Positions 54,968 through 62,827 of a DNA stretch of 64,000 nt are shown piece by piece. Within the stretch, counting starts at the first letter, position 1, and each line of letters opens with the position of its first letter. Source of the stretch: Methylobacterium platani (lineage in GTDB: Bacteria > Pseudomonadota > Alphaproteobacteria > Rhizobiales > Beijerinckiaceae); the NCBI RefSeq assembly GCF_001653715.1, contig NZ_LWHQ01000038.1, forward strand, positions 1 to 64,000. Direction: 5' to 3'. The notes beneath the pieces were generated by a model. That model had not been told where the DNA came from. It did no database searches and saw only the letters and a program-made list of their open reading frames with translations. A program made the position numbers and the translations under genes.

Positions 54968-55242
54968 CGGGACACTTCGCGGAGGGGGTGCGCTTCAGGG
55001 GAACGCCGCGGATCCGGCGGGGGCCGGGCCGGGCGGGACCCTGCGAAACCGGGCGCCGTCATGCTCCGTTCGGGGCGGCGAGGCAACCGCCGGCGGGGGA
55101 TCGGCGCCCGATGGCGGGTGCGGCGGCGCACGCGCGCGGCGTCTCGGAGCGCGGGCCGGACGGCGGGCATTCCTGGCGATCGCTTCGTCATGGAAACGGC
55201 GGTTCAGGGTCCGACCCGGCTTCCCACGAAGCCCGTCGGATT

Positions 55243-55488
55243 TTACGGGAAGAAGAACCTGGCGACCGCCGCCGTGCCGCCAATCAGCGCCGATGTCGCC
55301 GCGACGCTGGCGGCTACGATCTGCCACGGCGCAAGCATGCGGTCGCGATTGAGCTTGGCTGCTTCTGCCATCAATTTGTTCATTTCGGCTGAGAGCTTGC
55401 GTTGCTCTTCGACGAATTTCTGGGTCTCGGCGTTCGAGCGCAGAACCCGTGCCACTTGCTCGGCGATATCGAGAGAGGCGTCGGCCAT
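55243..55488 (-). CDS. Small membrane-anchored hypothetical protein (81 aa)
   Basis: I do not recognise it. The 81-residue protein begins MADASLDIAEQVARVLRSNA and has a charged coiled-coil-like helix (VEEQRKLSAEMNKLMAEAAK) followed by one membrane span (IVAASVAATSALIGGTAAVA) near the C-terminus. Lower GC at third positions than its neighbours, and the frame is protein-like. It lies upstream of, and divergent from, the mbfA palindrome region. Possible role in membrane organisation is a guess only. Confidence 0.7.
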   Translation of the reverse strand: MADASLDIAEQVARVLRSNAETQKFVEEQRKLSAEMNKLMAEAAKLNRDRMLAPWQIVAASVAATSALIGGTAAVARFFFP

Positions 55489-55666
55489 CGCGGATGTCCC
55501 TCAAGCGGGCCGGGTGTACCCAAGGTCACGTCCACACTGTGCGGACCAGCACGAATGCGGTCAAGGATCGTCGGCAAGGGATCGTCGGCGAGGGATCGTG
55601 GCTCGCATCGTCGCCCGTCGTCGCCGCGGCGGGATGGGTGACCCCTCTCGTGCGTCACGACGGACT

Positions 55667-55710
55667 TGTTTGGAATGGCTCCAATCTATAGATTGGAGCC
55701 ATTCCAAACA
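55667..55710. promoter_or_regulatory. Perfect 44-bp palindrome with two Irr-box-like sites at mbfA
   Basis: The palindrome reads tgtttggaatggctccaa to the centre and its exact mirror after it. Each arm contains a 17-base site, TTTGGAATGGCTCCAAT at 55669-55685 and its inverse at 55692-55708. These match 15 of 17 positions of the Irr iron control element as I remember it (TTTRGAAYNRTTCYAAA). It ends six bases before the mbfA ATG, and mbfA is a known Irr target in relatives. It may also act as a hairpin in the mRNA leader. The two arms on opposite strands are confirmed by identical translated ends (VWNGSNL). Confidence 0.8.
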
Positions 55711-55715
55711 GGAGC

Positions 55716-56690
55716 ATGCCCGTGAAGGCCCTGACCGATCTCACCGAGCGCGAGGTCCTGGCGCTCGCCATCGCCAGCGAGGAGGAGGATTCCCGCATCT
55801 ACCGCAGCTTCGCCGAGAGCTTGCGCGCCGACCTGCCGGGCTCCGCCGGGGTGTTCGAGGCGATGGCCGAGGAGGAGAGCGGGCACCGGGACGACCTCTA
55901 CGCCGCCTATCGCGAGCGCTTCGGCGAGCACCTGCCGCCGCTGCGGCGCGAGGACGTGAAGGGCTTTCCCCGCCGCCGGGCGTTCTGGTGGCAGGGCCTG
56001 GATGCCGGCCGGATGCGGCGGGAGACCGAGGCGATGGAGGCGCAGTCCGCCGGCTTCTACGAGCGGGCGGCGGATCTCACCCGCGACCTCGGGGTGCGCC
56101 AGCTCTTCACCCGCCTCGCCGAGATCGAGCGCGGCCATGGCCGCCGGGCCGAGGCCCTGGCGAGCGAGCAGGAGAGCGGCGACGCCGCGGCCGAGGAGGC
56201 GCGGGCGGCCCATCGCCTGTTCGTGCTGCGCTACGTCCAGCCGGGCCTCGCCGGGCTGATCGACGGCTCGGTCTCGACCCTGGCGCCGCTCTTCGCCGCC
56301 GCCTTCGCGACCCACAACAACTGGCAGACCTTCCTGGTCGGCCTCGCGGCCTCGATCGGCGCGGGCATCAGCATGGGCTTCACCGAGGCGCTGTCGGATG
56401 ACGGCAGCATCACCGGGCGCGGCTCGCCGTGGCTGCGCGGCCTCGTCTGCGGCGCGATGACGGCGGTCGGGGGCCTGGGCCACACGCTGCCCTACCTGGT
56501 GCCGGATTCCTGGTCGAACGCCTTCGCGATCGCGACCCTGCTCGCCGCCCTCGTGGTGGCGGTGGAGCTCCTCGTCATCTCGGGGATCCGCACCCGCTAC
56601 ATGGAGACGCCGTTCTGGCGCGCCGCCCTGCAGGTGGTGCTCGGCGGCGTGCTGGTGCTGCTCGCCGGCGTCGCCATCGGCAGCGCCTGA
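55716..56690 (+). CDS. mbfA: Membrane-bound ferritin-like iron exporter MbfA (erythrin-VIT1)
   Basis: The 324-residue protein has an N-terminal di-iron erythrin/rubrerythrin-like domain (E22-E24 region and ExxH at E54-H57, then a second ExxxxH in LAEIERGHGRR) and a C-terminal VIT1-type membrane domain from about residue 166 (YVQPGLAGLIDGSVSTLAPL). MbfA exports iron and protects from peroxide in rhizobia. The ATG at 55716 is only one base after ggag; a GTG at 55722 has the ideal 7-base spacing and may be the real start. Iron control through the adjacent palindrome is likely. Confidence 0.92.
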   Translation: MPVKALTDLTEREVLALAIASEEEDSRIYRSFAESLRADLPGSAGVFEAMAEEESGHRDDLYAAYRERFGEHLPPLRREDVKGFPRRRAFWWQGLDAGRMRRETEAMEAQSAGFYERAADLTRDLGVRQLFTRLAEIERGHGRRAEALASEQESGDAAAEEARAAHRLFVLRYVQPGLAGLIDGSVSTLAPLFAAAFATHNNWQTFLVGLAASIGAGISMGFTEALSDDGSITGRGSPWLRGLVCGAMTAVGGLGHTLPYLVPDSWSNAFAIATLLAALVVAVELLVISGIRTRYMETPFWRAALQVVLGGVLVLLAGVAIGSA

Positions 56691-56823
56691 AAGGGGGCAT
56701 CCGTGCGGCACCGTGCGCGGGGGGCGGCGCCGAAAGCCGCTCCCGCCACCTTGAAAATGGTCTAGAAACGGTGCGCGGAGGCCCGCAGAAACGCCCCCCA
56801 AAAGATCGTCCCGAGGAATCGCC

Positions 56824-58167
56824 GTGCAGACCAGCTTCACCCCCGCGCAGCTCGCCGACCCGGCCATGGCGGCCTCGGAGAAGATCCTGCGCACCTGCGT
56901 CCATTGCGGCTTCTGCACCGCCACCTGCCCGACCTACCTGCTGCTGGGCGACGAGCTCGATTCGCCGCGCGGGCGCATCTACCTGATCAAGGACATGCTG
57001 GAGGGGGGCAAGCCCGCGAGCCCCGAGGTGGTCAAGCACGTCGACCGCTGCCTGTCCTGCCTGTCCTGCATGACGACCTGCCCGTCGGGGGTGCACTACA
57101 TGCACCTCGTCGACCACGCCCGCGCCCATATCGAGAAGACCTATGCCCGCCCGGCGGAGGACCGCGCCTTGCGCGCGGTGCTGGCCTGGGTGCTGCCCTA
57201 CCCGAACCGCTTCCGGCTGGCGCTGCTCGGCGCCACCCTCGGCCGGCCGTTCCGGGGGATCGCCGCGAAGATGCCGAAGGTCGGCAACCGGCTCGCCGCG
57301 ATGCTCGATCTCGCGCCCGGGGCGCTGCCGACCCGCTCGGCCCAGGACCGGCCCGGCCGCTTCCCGCCCGCCGGCCCGCGCCGCGGCCGGGTGGCGCTCC
57401 TGCGCGGCTGCGCCCAGAGCGTGCTGCGGCCGGACTTCAACGAGGCGGCGATCCGGCTCCTCACCCGCCACGGCGTCGAGGTGGTGCAGGCCAGGGGCGA
57501 GGGCTGCTGCGGCGCGCTCACCCACCACATGGGCCACGAGGATTCCTCGCACGCGCTGGCGAAGCGCACCATCGATGCCTGGATCGCCGAGATGGACGGG
57601 GAGGGGCTGGACGCCATCGTGGTCACGGCCTCGGGCTGCGGCACCACGATCAAGGATTACGGCTTCATGTTCCGCGACGACCCGGCCTACGCGGACAAGG
57701 CCGCCCGGGTCTCCGCCATCGCCCGCGACGTCACCGAGTACGTCACGGGCCTCGGCCTGTCGGAGCCGGTGGTCGAGACCGACCTCGTCGTCGCCTACCA
57801 CTCCGCCTGCTCGATGCAGCACGGCCAGGGCCTGCGCACCGAGCCGAAGGCGCTGCTGTCGCGCGCCGGCTTCACCGTGAAGGACGTGCCCGAGGGCCAT
57901 ATCTGCTGCGGCTCGGCCGGCACCTACAACATCCTGCAGCCGGAGCTCGCCGCGCACCTGCGCGCCCGCAAGGTCGCCAATATCGAGCGCGTGCAGCCCG
58001 ACGTGATCGCCACCGGCAATATCGGCTGCGCCACCCAGATCGGGAAGGGCACCGAGATCCCGATCGTCCACACCGTGGAGCTCCTCGACTGGGCCACCGG
58101 CGGACCCCGCCCGGCGGCCCTCGACGGGGTGGCGGACCGGCGCCCGGCCCTGGCGGCGGCGGAATAG
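56824..58167 (+). CDS. glcF: Glycolate oxidase iron-sulfur subunit
   Basis: This 447-residue protein has two [4Fe-4S] ferredoxin sites, Cys25/28/31/35 in TCVHCGFCTATCPT and Cys77/80/83/87 in CLSCLSCMTTCPS. Two CCG-type segments (GCCGALTHHMG and CCGSAGTYNIL) follow, as in GlcF and heterodisulfide-reductase relatives. It passes electrons in glycolate oxidation to glyoxylate. GTG start. The catalytic glcD and glcE genes are not next to it, which is unusual. The downstream neighbour is murJ, convergent. Confidence 0.93.
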   Translation: MQTSFTPAQLADPAMAASEKILRTCVHCGFCTATCPTYLLLGDELDSPRGRIYLIKDMLEGGKPASPEVVKHVDRCLSCLSCMTTCPSGVHYMHLVDHARAHIEKTYARPAEDRALRAVLAWVLPYPNRFRLALLGATLGRPFRGIAAKMPKVGNRLAAMLDLAPGALPTRSAQDRPGRFPPAGPRRGRVALLRGCAQSVLRPDFNEAAIRLLTRHGVEVVQARGEGCCGALTHHMGHEDSSHALAKRTIDAWIAEMDGEGLDAIVVTASGCGTTIKDYGFMFRDDPAYADKAARVSAIARDVTEYVTGLGLSEPVVETDLVVAYHSACSMQHGQGLRTEPKALLSRAGFTVKDVPEGHICCGSAGTYNILQPELAAHLRARKVANIERVQPDVIATGNIGCATQIGKGTEIPIVHTVELLDWATGGPRPAALDGVADRRPALAAAE

Positions 58168-58215
58168 GGGACACGGCGGGCCGGGGGAGGCGCGTCCGCT
58201 CGACGCGCCGCGGTC

Positions 58216-59739
58216 TCACACCCGCCGCAGCCGCACCCCGAACAGCCGAAGGGCTGCAAGCAGCGTCGCCGCATAGGCGACGAGCCCGGCGGTGCCGAGG
58301 ACCGAGAGCACCGCGAGCTCGCGGAAGCGCGGCACGGCCGGCACCAGGCGGTCGATCAGCGGCAGGCCGCCGAGCGTGCAGGCGGCGAGCACGCAGCAGG
58401 CGGCGAGCACCCCGCAGGCGGTGACGATCAGCGTGCGGCTCGGCGCGGTCCAGGCGCGGCCGTAGGCGAGGCAGAACAGGATCAGGACGTTCACCCAGAC
58501 CCCGGCGGCGGTGGCGAGCGCCAGGCCCATCACCCCGAGGGGGCTGGTGAGCAGGATCTTGAGCCCGACATTGACCGCGACCGCGGTCAGCGAGGCGATC
58601 ACCGGCGTGCGGGTGTCGTGGCGGGCGTAGAAGCTCGCCACGATGCTGCGGATCACCACCGCCGCCGGGAGCGCCAGGCCGTAGGCCGCCAGCACCGCGC
58701 CGGAGCGGGACGCCGCCTCGGCGTCGAAGGCGCCGCGCTGGAACAGGGCCGTCATGATCAGGTCCGGCACCAGCAGGAACGCCACCGCGAACGGCGCCGA
58801 GAGGGCGAGCGAGAAGCCGGTGGCGCGGTTCTGGGCCGCGTGGGCGGCGTCCGGATCGCCCGCGGCGATGCGCCGGCTCATCTCCGGCAGCAGCACCGTG
58901 CCGGCGGCGATGCCGATGACCCCGAAGGGCAGCTGGTAGAGCCGGTCGGCGTAGTAGAGCGCCGAGACCGCGCCGGTCGGCAGGAACGAGGCGATGATCG
59001 TGTCGGCGAACATCGCGATCTGCACGCCCGCCGAGCCGATCACCGCCGGTCCCAGCATCCGGAAGAACCGGCGCATGCCGGCGTCCCTCAGGGTCGGGCG
59101 CACCAGCGACGGGGCGAGGCCGGCCCGGCGGGCATCGGCCCAGACCAGCAGGAACTGCAGCACGCCCGAGACCGCGACGCCCCAGGCGGCGGCGTAGCCC
59201 GCATTCGGGAACAGGAAGGCGAGGGCGAGGGCTGACAGCAGCGACAGGTTGAGCAGCACCGGGGCGGCGGCGGCGGCCGCGAAGCGCCGGCGGGCGTTGA
59301 GGATGCCCGACAGCAGCGTCACCTGGGTGATGAACAGCAGGTACGGGAAGGTGATGCGGGTCAGCGCCACGGCGAGCGCGAACTTGTCCGGCTCGTCGGC
59401 GAAGCCGGGGGCGAGCGCCCGCACCACCGCCGGCATCAGCGGCAGGGCGAGGGCCAGAAGCCCGACCTGCACCAGCAGCATCAGGGTGAAGACCCGGTCG
59501 GCGAAGGCGCGCGCGGCACCGTCCTGCGCGTCGAGGGCCGCGTAGGTCGGCACGAAGGCGACGTTGAAGGCGCCCTCGCCGAAGATGGCGCGGAAGTGGT
59601 TCGGCAGCCGGAAGGCCACCACGAAGGCGTCGGCGACCGGCCCGGCGCCCATCACGGCGGCCATGACCACGTCGCGCAGGAAGCCGGTGGCGCGGGAGAC
59701 CAGCGTCCAGCCGCCGACCGAGAGGATGCTGCGAATCAT
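58216..59739 (-). CDS. murJ: Lipid II flippase MurJ
   Basis: The 507-residue protein predicts about 14 membrane spans and starts MIRSILSVGGWTLVSRATGF, with the conserved MurJ/MviN segments AFVVAFRLPNHFRAIFGEGA and FNVAFVPTYA. It moves lipid II across the inner membrane for cell-wall synthesis. The C-terminal hydrophobic tail is Ala/Leu-rich. It is a single gene on the minus strand, 73 bases from the GT2 gene end. Confidence 0.94.
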   Translation of the reverse strand: MIRSILSVGGWTLVSRATGFLRDVVMAAVMGAGPVADAFVVAFRLPNHFRAIFGEGAFNVAFVPTYAALDAQDGAARAFADRVFTLMLLVQVGLLALALPLMPAVVRALAPGFADEPDKFALAVALTRITFPYLLFITQVTLLSGILNARRRFAAAAAAPVLLNLSLLSALALAFLFPNAGYAAAWGVAVSGVLQFLLVWADARRAGLAPSLVRPTLRDAGMRRFFRMLGPAVIGSAGVQIAMFADTIIASFLPTGAVSALYYADRLYQLPFGVIGIAAGTVLLPEMSRRIAAGDPDAAHAAQNRATGFSLALSAPFAVAFLLVPDLIMTALFQRGAFDAEAASRSGAVLAAYGLALPAAVVIRSIVASFYARHDTRTPVIASLTAVAVNVGLKILLTSPLGVMGLALATAAGVWVNVLILFCLAYGRAWTAPSRTLIVTACGVLAACCVLAACTLGGLPLIDRLVPAVPRFRELAVLSVLGTAGLVAYAATLLAALRLFGVRLRRV

Positions 59740-59812
59740 GACGCCGTCGATAGCACAGGCGCGGGGCCCGCGGCGGGACCGGCAAGCCTCACGCGGCGCC
59801 GGAAATGCGCCG

Positions 59813-60838
59813 TCACGCGGCGCCGGAATAGCGCGCAGGCCGCGCGCCGCGGCGGTCGTCGCGCACCAGACGGTCGTGCCCCTGCGCCGCCGGGCCGATC
59901 CGCTCGGCGACGACGTAGAGCGGGCGGCGCTTCACCTCGGCGAAGATGCGGCCGATATACTCGCCGATGATGCCGAGCGACATCAGCTGCACGCCGGAGA
60001 AGAACATCACCGAGACGATCAGCGAGGCGTAGCCCGGCACGTCGGGGCCGCGCAGCAGCGTGTCGGCGACGAAGTAGAGCGCGGTGAGGAAGGCGATGCC
60101 CGCGATGGTGCCGCCGAGATAGGTCCAGACCCGCAACGGCACGGTCGAGAACGAGGTGATGCCGTCGAAGGCGAAGCGGAACAGCTTGCGGAAGCTCCAC
60201 TTCGAGCTGCCGTGCTGGCGCTCCTCGACCTGGTAGGGCACGCCGACCGAACGGAAGCCGATCCAGGAATACAGGCCCTTGGAGAACCGGGCGCGCTCGG
60301 GGAGCGAGCGCAGCACCTCGACGCCCTTGCGGTCGATCAGCCGGAAGTCGCCGGCGCCCTCGGGCAGCGGCATCTCGCCGAACCGGGCGAACAGCCGGTA
60401 GAACAGCCGGGCGAAGCCGCGCCGCATCGGGCTCTCGTCGTCGCGGTCGGTGCGCTGGGCGTAGACCATCACGTTGCCCTCGCGCCAGCGCTCCCAGAAG
60501 GTCGCGATCAGCTCGGGCGGGTGCTGCAGGTCGGCATCCATGATGACCACGGCGCGGCCCTCGGCATGGTCGAGCCCGGCCGCGATGGCGATCTCCTTGC
60601 CGAAGTTGCGGCTGAACGAGACCGCGCCGATGCGGGGCTCGGCCGCGTTGTGCCGGGCGACGGCCGCGGCGGTGTCGTCGTGGCTGCCGTCATCGACGAA
60701 CACCACCTCCCAGGCCGGCGTCAGGCGCTCCAGCACCGGGGTGAGGCGCGCGAGCAGCGGCGCGACGTTGGCGCTCTCGTTGAAGACCGGTATGACGACG
60801 CTCAGGTCGACCGTCTCGGGATGTCTGAACAGCTCCAC
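59813..60838 (-). CDS. Family 2 glycosyltransferase (DPM1/ArnC-like)
   Basis: The 341-residue protein has the GT2 motif start LSVVIPVFNESANV, DDGSHDDTAAAV and the metal-binding DADLQHPPE, and two C-terminal membrane spans (TYLGGTIAGIAFLTALYFVA and a second near SLIVSVMFFSGVQLMSLGII). Such enzymes attach a sugar to polyprenyl phosphate in the inner membrane. I use the GTG at 60838, which has GAGGGA upstream; the longer TTG start reads through Pro/Arg-rich sequence. It is divergent from a YdjC-family deacetylase, with which it probably works. Confidence 0.9.
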   Translation of the reverse strand: MELFRHPETVDLSVVIPVFNESANVAPLLARLTPVLERLTPAWEVVFVDDGSHDDTAAAVARHNAAEPRIGAVSFSRNFGKEIAIAAGLDHAEGRAVVIMDADLQHPPELIATFWERWREGNVMVYAQRTDRDDESPMRRGFARLFYRLFARFGEMPLPEGAGDFRLIDRKGVEVLRSLPERARFSKGLYSWIGFRSVGVPYQVEERQHGSSKWSFRKLFRFAFDGITSFSTVPLRVWTYLGGTIAGIAFLTALYFVADTLLRGPDVPGYASLIVSVMFFSGVQLMSLGIIGEYIGRIFAEVKRRPLYVVAERIGPAAQGHDRLVRDDRRGARPARYSGAA

Positions 60839-60935
60839 GACGCTGTCCCTCGTTTCGGTGTCTGGCGCCGGCGGGGCCGGCGGACGGTCACAAGGCCGGT
60901 GCGGGCACCGGCGGCTCAAGCGCGAGATCTAAGCG

Positions 60936-61778
60936 ATGCTTCCTGAACGGCGCCCGGTCGTGCTTTGCGCCGACGATTACGGCCTGAGCCCGGGCGTCAG
61001 CCGGGGCATCCTCGACCTGGCGCGACGGCAGCGCATATCAGCCACCGGGTCGATGACCAACATCCCGGCCTTCCGGGCGGCGGCCCCGGCCCTGCGGGAG
61101 CTGCGCGGCGCGGTGGGCCTCGGCCTCCACCTGACCCTGACGACGGGCGCGCCCCTCGGCCCCCTGCCGCGCCTGGCGCCGGACGGGCGCCTGCCGCCGC
61201 TCGGACGGCTGATGTCGCTCAGTGTGTCGGGCCGCCTGCGGGCGGCGGAGATCCGGCCCGAGATCGAGCGCCAGCTCGACGCCTTCGCGGCGGCGATGGA
61301 GTTCGCGCCCGACTTCGTCGACGGCCACCAGCACGTCCACGTCCTGCCCGGCGTGCGGGGGGCGCTCCTCGAGGCGCTGAGCGCGCGGGGCTGGCGGGGC
61401 TGGCTGCGCGATCCGGGCGACCGCCCGAGGGCGATCCGGAGCCGGCCGCAGGCCGGCAAGGCCGCCGTGGTGGCCGGGCTCGGTCTCGGATTTGCGAAGG
61501 CGGCCCGTCGCGCGGGGTTCGCCGTCAACCGGGGGTTCTCCGGCTTCTCGGACTTCGCGGCGGGAGACGGGTTCGCCGACGCCTTCGAGCGGAGTTTTCG
61601 CGATCTCGGGCCGGCGCCGGTGGTGATGTGCCATCCCGGCGAGGTCGACGATGGCTTGCGCGCCCTCGACCCGGTGGTGGCGAGCCGGCCGCTCGAACTC
61701 GCCTATCTCGGCTCCGCGCGGTTCGAAGAATTCCTGGAGCGGGAGGGGTTGCGGCTCGTGCTGGCCCCGGCCGCCTAG
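60936..61778 (+). CDS. YdjC/HpnK-family carbohydrate deacetylase
   Basis: The 280-residue protein has the metal-binding motif CADDYGLSPG (Asp13, Asp14), His65 in GLGLHLTLTTG, and the His cluster DGHQHVHVLPG (131-135), as in ChbG/YdjC and HpnK proteins. These remove acetyl groups from N-acetylated sugars or sugar lipids. It is divergent from a GT2 gene that makes polyprenyl-linked sugars. Together they suggest that a lipid-linked or hopanoid-linked amino sugar is made and deacetylated. Its TAG stop lies inside the dispersed repeat that follows. Confidence 0.9.
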   Translation: MLPERRPVVLCADDYGLSPGVSRGILDLARRQRISATGSMTNIPAFRAAAPALRELRGAVGLGLHLTLTTGAPLGPLPRLAPDGRLPPLGRLMSLSVSGRLRAAEIRPEIERQLDAFAAAMEFAPDFVDGHQHVHVLPGVRGALLEALSARGWRGWLRDPGDRPRAIRSRPQAGKAAVVAGLGLGFAKAARRAGFAVNRGFSGFSDFAAGDGFADAFERSFRDLGPAPVVMCHPGEVDDGLRALDPVVASRPLELAYLGSARFEEFLEREGLRLVLAPAA

Positions 61779-61879
61779 AGCATTTTTCGACGAAGTGGGT
61801 ACCGGTTCGTCGTGAAAAATGCGGCAAAACAAAGACATAGAGAGCTTCGCGATTGCAACGCGATCGCGAAGTGCTCTAG
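61775..61879. repeat. 105-bp dispersed-type repeat overlapping the deacetylase stop
   Basis: The element is bounded by an inverted CTAGAGCA / TGCTCTAG. It contains two hairpins, GCATTTTTC-GACGAA with its complement (2-base bulge) and AGAGC-TTCGCGAT with its complement (2-base bulge). The gacgaagtgggtaccggttcgtcg core resembles a repeat that I recall as frequent in Hyphomicrobiales genomes. Only one copy was noticed here. Its left edge supplies the TAG stop of the YdjC gene. Confidence 0.7.
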
Positions 61880-61884
61880 AGGAA

Positions 61885-61909
61885 CCCCCTCGCCCGGGCG
61901 GGGAGGGGG
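61885..61909 (-). terminator. Terminator-like hairpin after sodB
   Basis: On the minus strand a 7-bp stem (CCCCCTC / GAGGGGG, loop of 11) is followed by TTCCTC. It sits 28 bases past the sodB stop and is weak in T. It could serve sodB or be part of the adjacent repeat. Confidence 0.5.
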
Positions 61910-61937
61910 CTCTCGATCAGCGTCTATCCGGCGCCGA

Positions 61938-62537
61938 TCAGGCGATCGCCTCGCCGTACATCTTCTCGACGTGCTCCCAGTTCACCAGGTTCTCGATGAA
62001 CGCCTTGAGGTAGTCGGGACGACGGTTGCGGTAGTCGATGTAGTAGGAGTGCTCCCACACGTCGACGCCGAGGATCGGCTTGGCGCCGTGCACCAGCGGG
62101 TTCTCGCCGTTGGGGGTCTTCATGATCTCGAGCTTGCCGTTCTTCACGGCGAGCCAGGCCCAGCCGGAGCCGAACTGCGACACGCCGGCCTGGATGAAGT
62201 CGGCCTTGAACTTGTCGGTGCCGCCGAGATCCTCGGCGATCTTCTTCTCGAGCGCACCCGGGATCGCGCCGCCGCCGTTCGGCTTCATCCACTGCCAGAA
62301 GTGGATGTGGTTGTAGTGCTGGCCGGCGTTGTTGAAGAGCGGCTGGTTCTGGCCGTAGGAGGCCTTCACCACCTCCTCGACGCTCTTGCCGGCGAGCTCC
62401 GAGCCCTCGAGGAGCTTGTTGCCGGTGTCGACATAGGCCTTGTGATGCTTGTCGTGGTGGAACTCCAGGGTCTCCTTCGACATGTAGGGCTGCAGCGCGT
62501 CGTAGGCGTAGGGGAGTTCGGGCAGCGTGAAGGCCAT
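61938..62537 (-). CDS. sodB: Superoxide dismutase, Fe type
   Basis: The 199-residue enzyme has the metal ligands His27 (LEFHHDKHH), the His in NHIHFWQWMKP, and Asp and His in DVWEHSYYID. The active-site Gln sits in FNNAGQHYNH, the position used by iron enzymes rather than the manganese Gly-Gly type. Metal use is inferred and may be cambialistic. No signal peptide is present, so it is cytoplasmic. It ends near a terminator-like hairpin. Confidence 0.95.
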   Translation of the reverse strand: MAFTLPELPYAYDALQPYMSKETLEFHHDKHHKAYVDTGNKLLEGSELAGKSVEEVVKASYGQNQPLFNNAGQHYNHIHFWQWMKPNGGGAIPGALEKKIAEDLGGTDKFKADFIQAGVSQFGSGWAWLAVKNGKLEIMKTPNGENPLVHGAKPILGVDVWEHSYYIDYRNRRPDYLKAFIENLVNWEHVEKMYGEAIA

Positions 62538-62827
62538 GGCGTGTCTCCGGATCGCATGGGTTCGGCGCGGCGGTTCCCGAGACGGCGCCGCCGCGGCACC
62601 CGCGTCTACCTAAGTCGGCCCCGGGCCGGCGGCAACGCCGGTCGCCCATCCCGGGGCCCCATCCCGGACTTTGGTCCCCGGTCAAGCGCGGCGATTTTGC
62701 AAAAGCGGCCGGCGTCGTTAAGTCTTGGCCGTCGCGGGCGGGCGGGACGGCGGTCCCGGACCGCCCGTTCGGCTGTCCCGAACCGGGTATGCCGCCCGCT
62801 TCCGCGTCTCGCCAACCCGAGAGTCCG
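62538..62827. promoter_or_regulatory. Divergent intergenic region, sodB / membrane-anchored protein
   Basis: About 290 bases with no supported ORF. Contains the sodB promoter and that of the gene at 62828. Short cccatcccgg-type repeats are visible near 62645-62670 but do not form a clear element. Confidence 0.5.

Noticed and set aside
55667..55710. The palindrome as a Rho-independent terminator
   Set aside because: No T-run follows in either direction, and it lies at the start codon of mbfA rather than at a gene end. A regulatory role fits better, though an mRNA hairpin role is not excluded.
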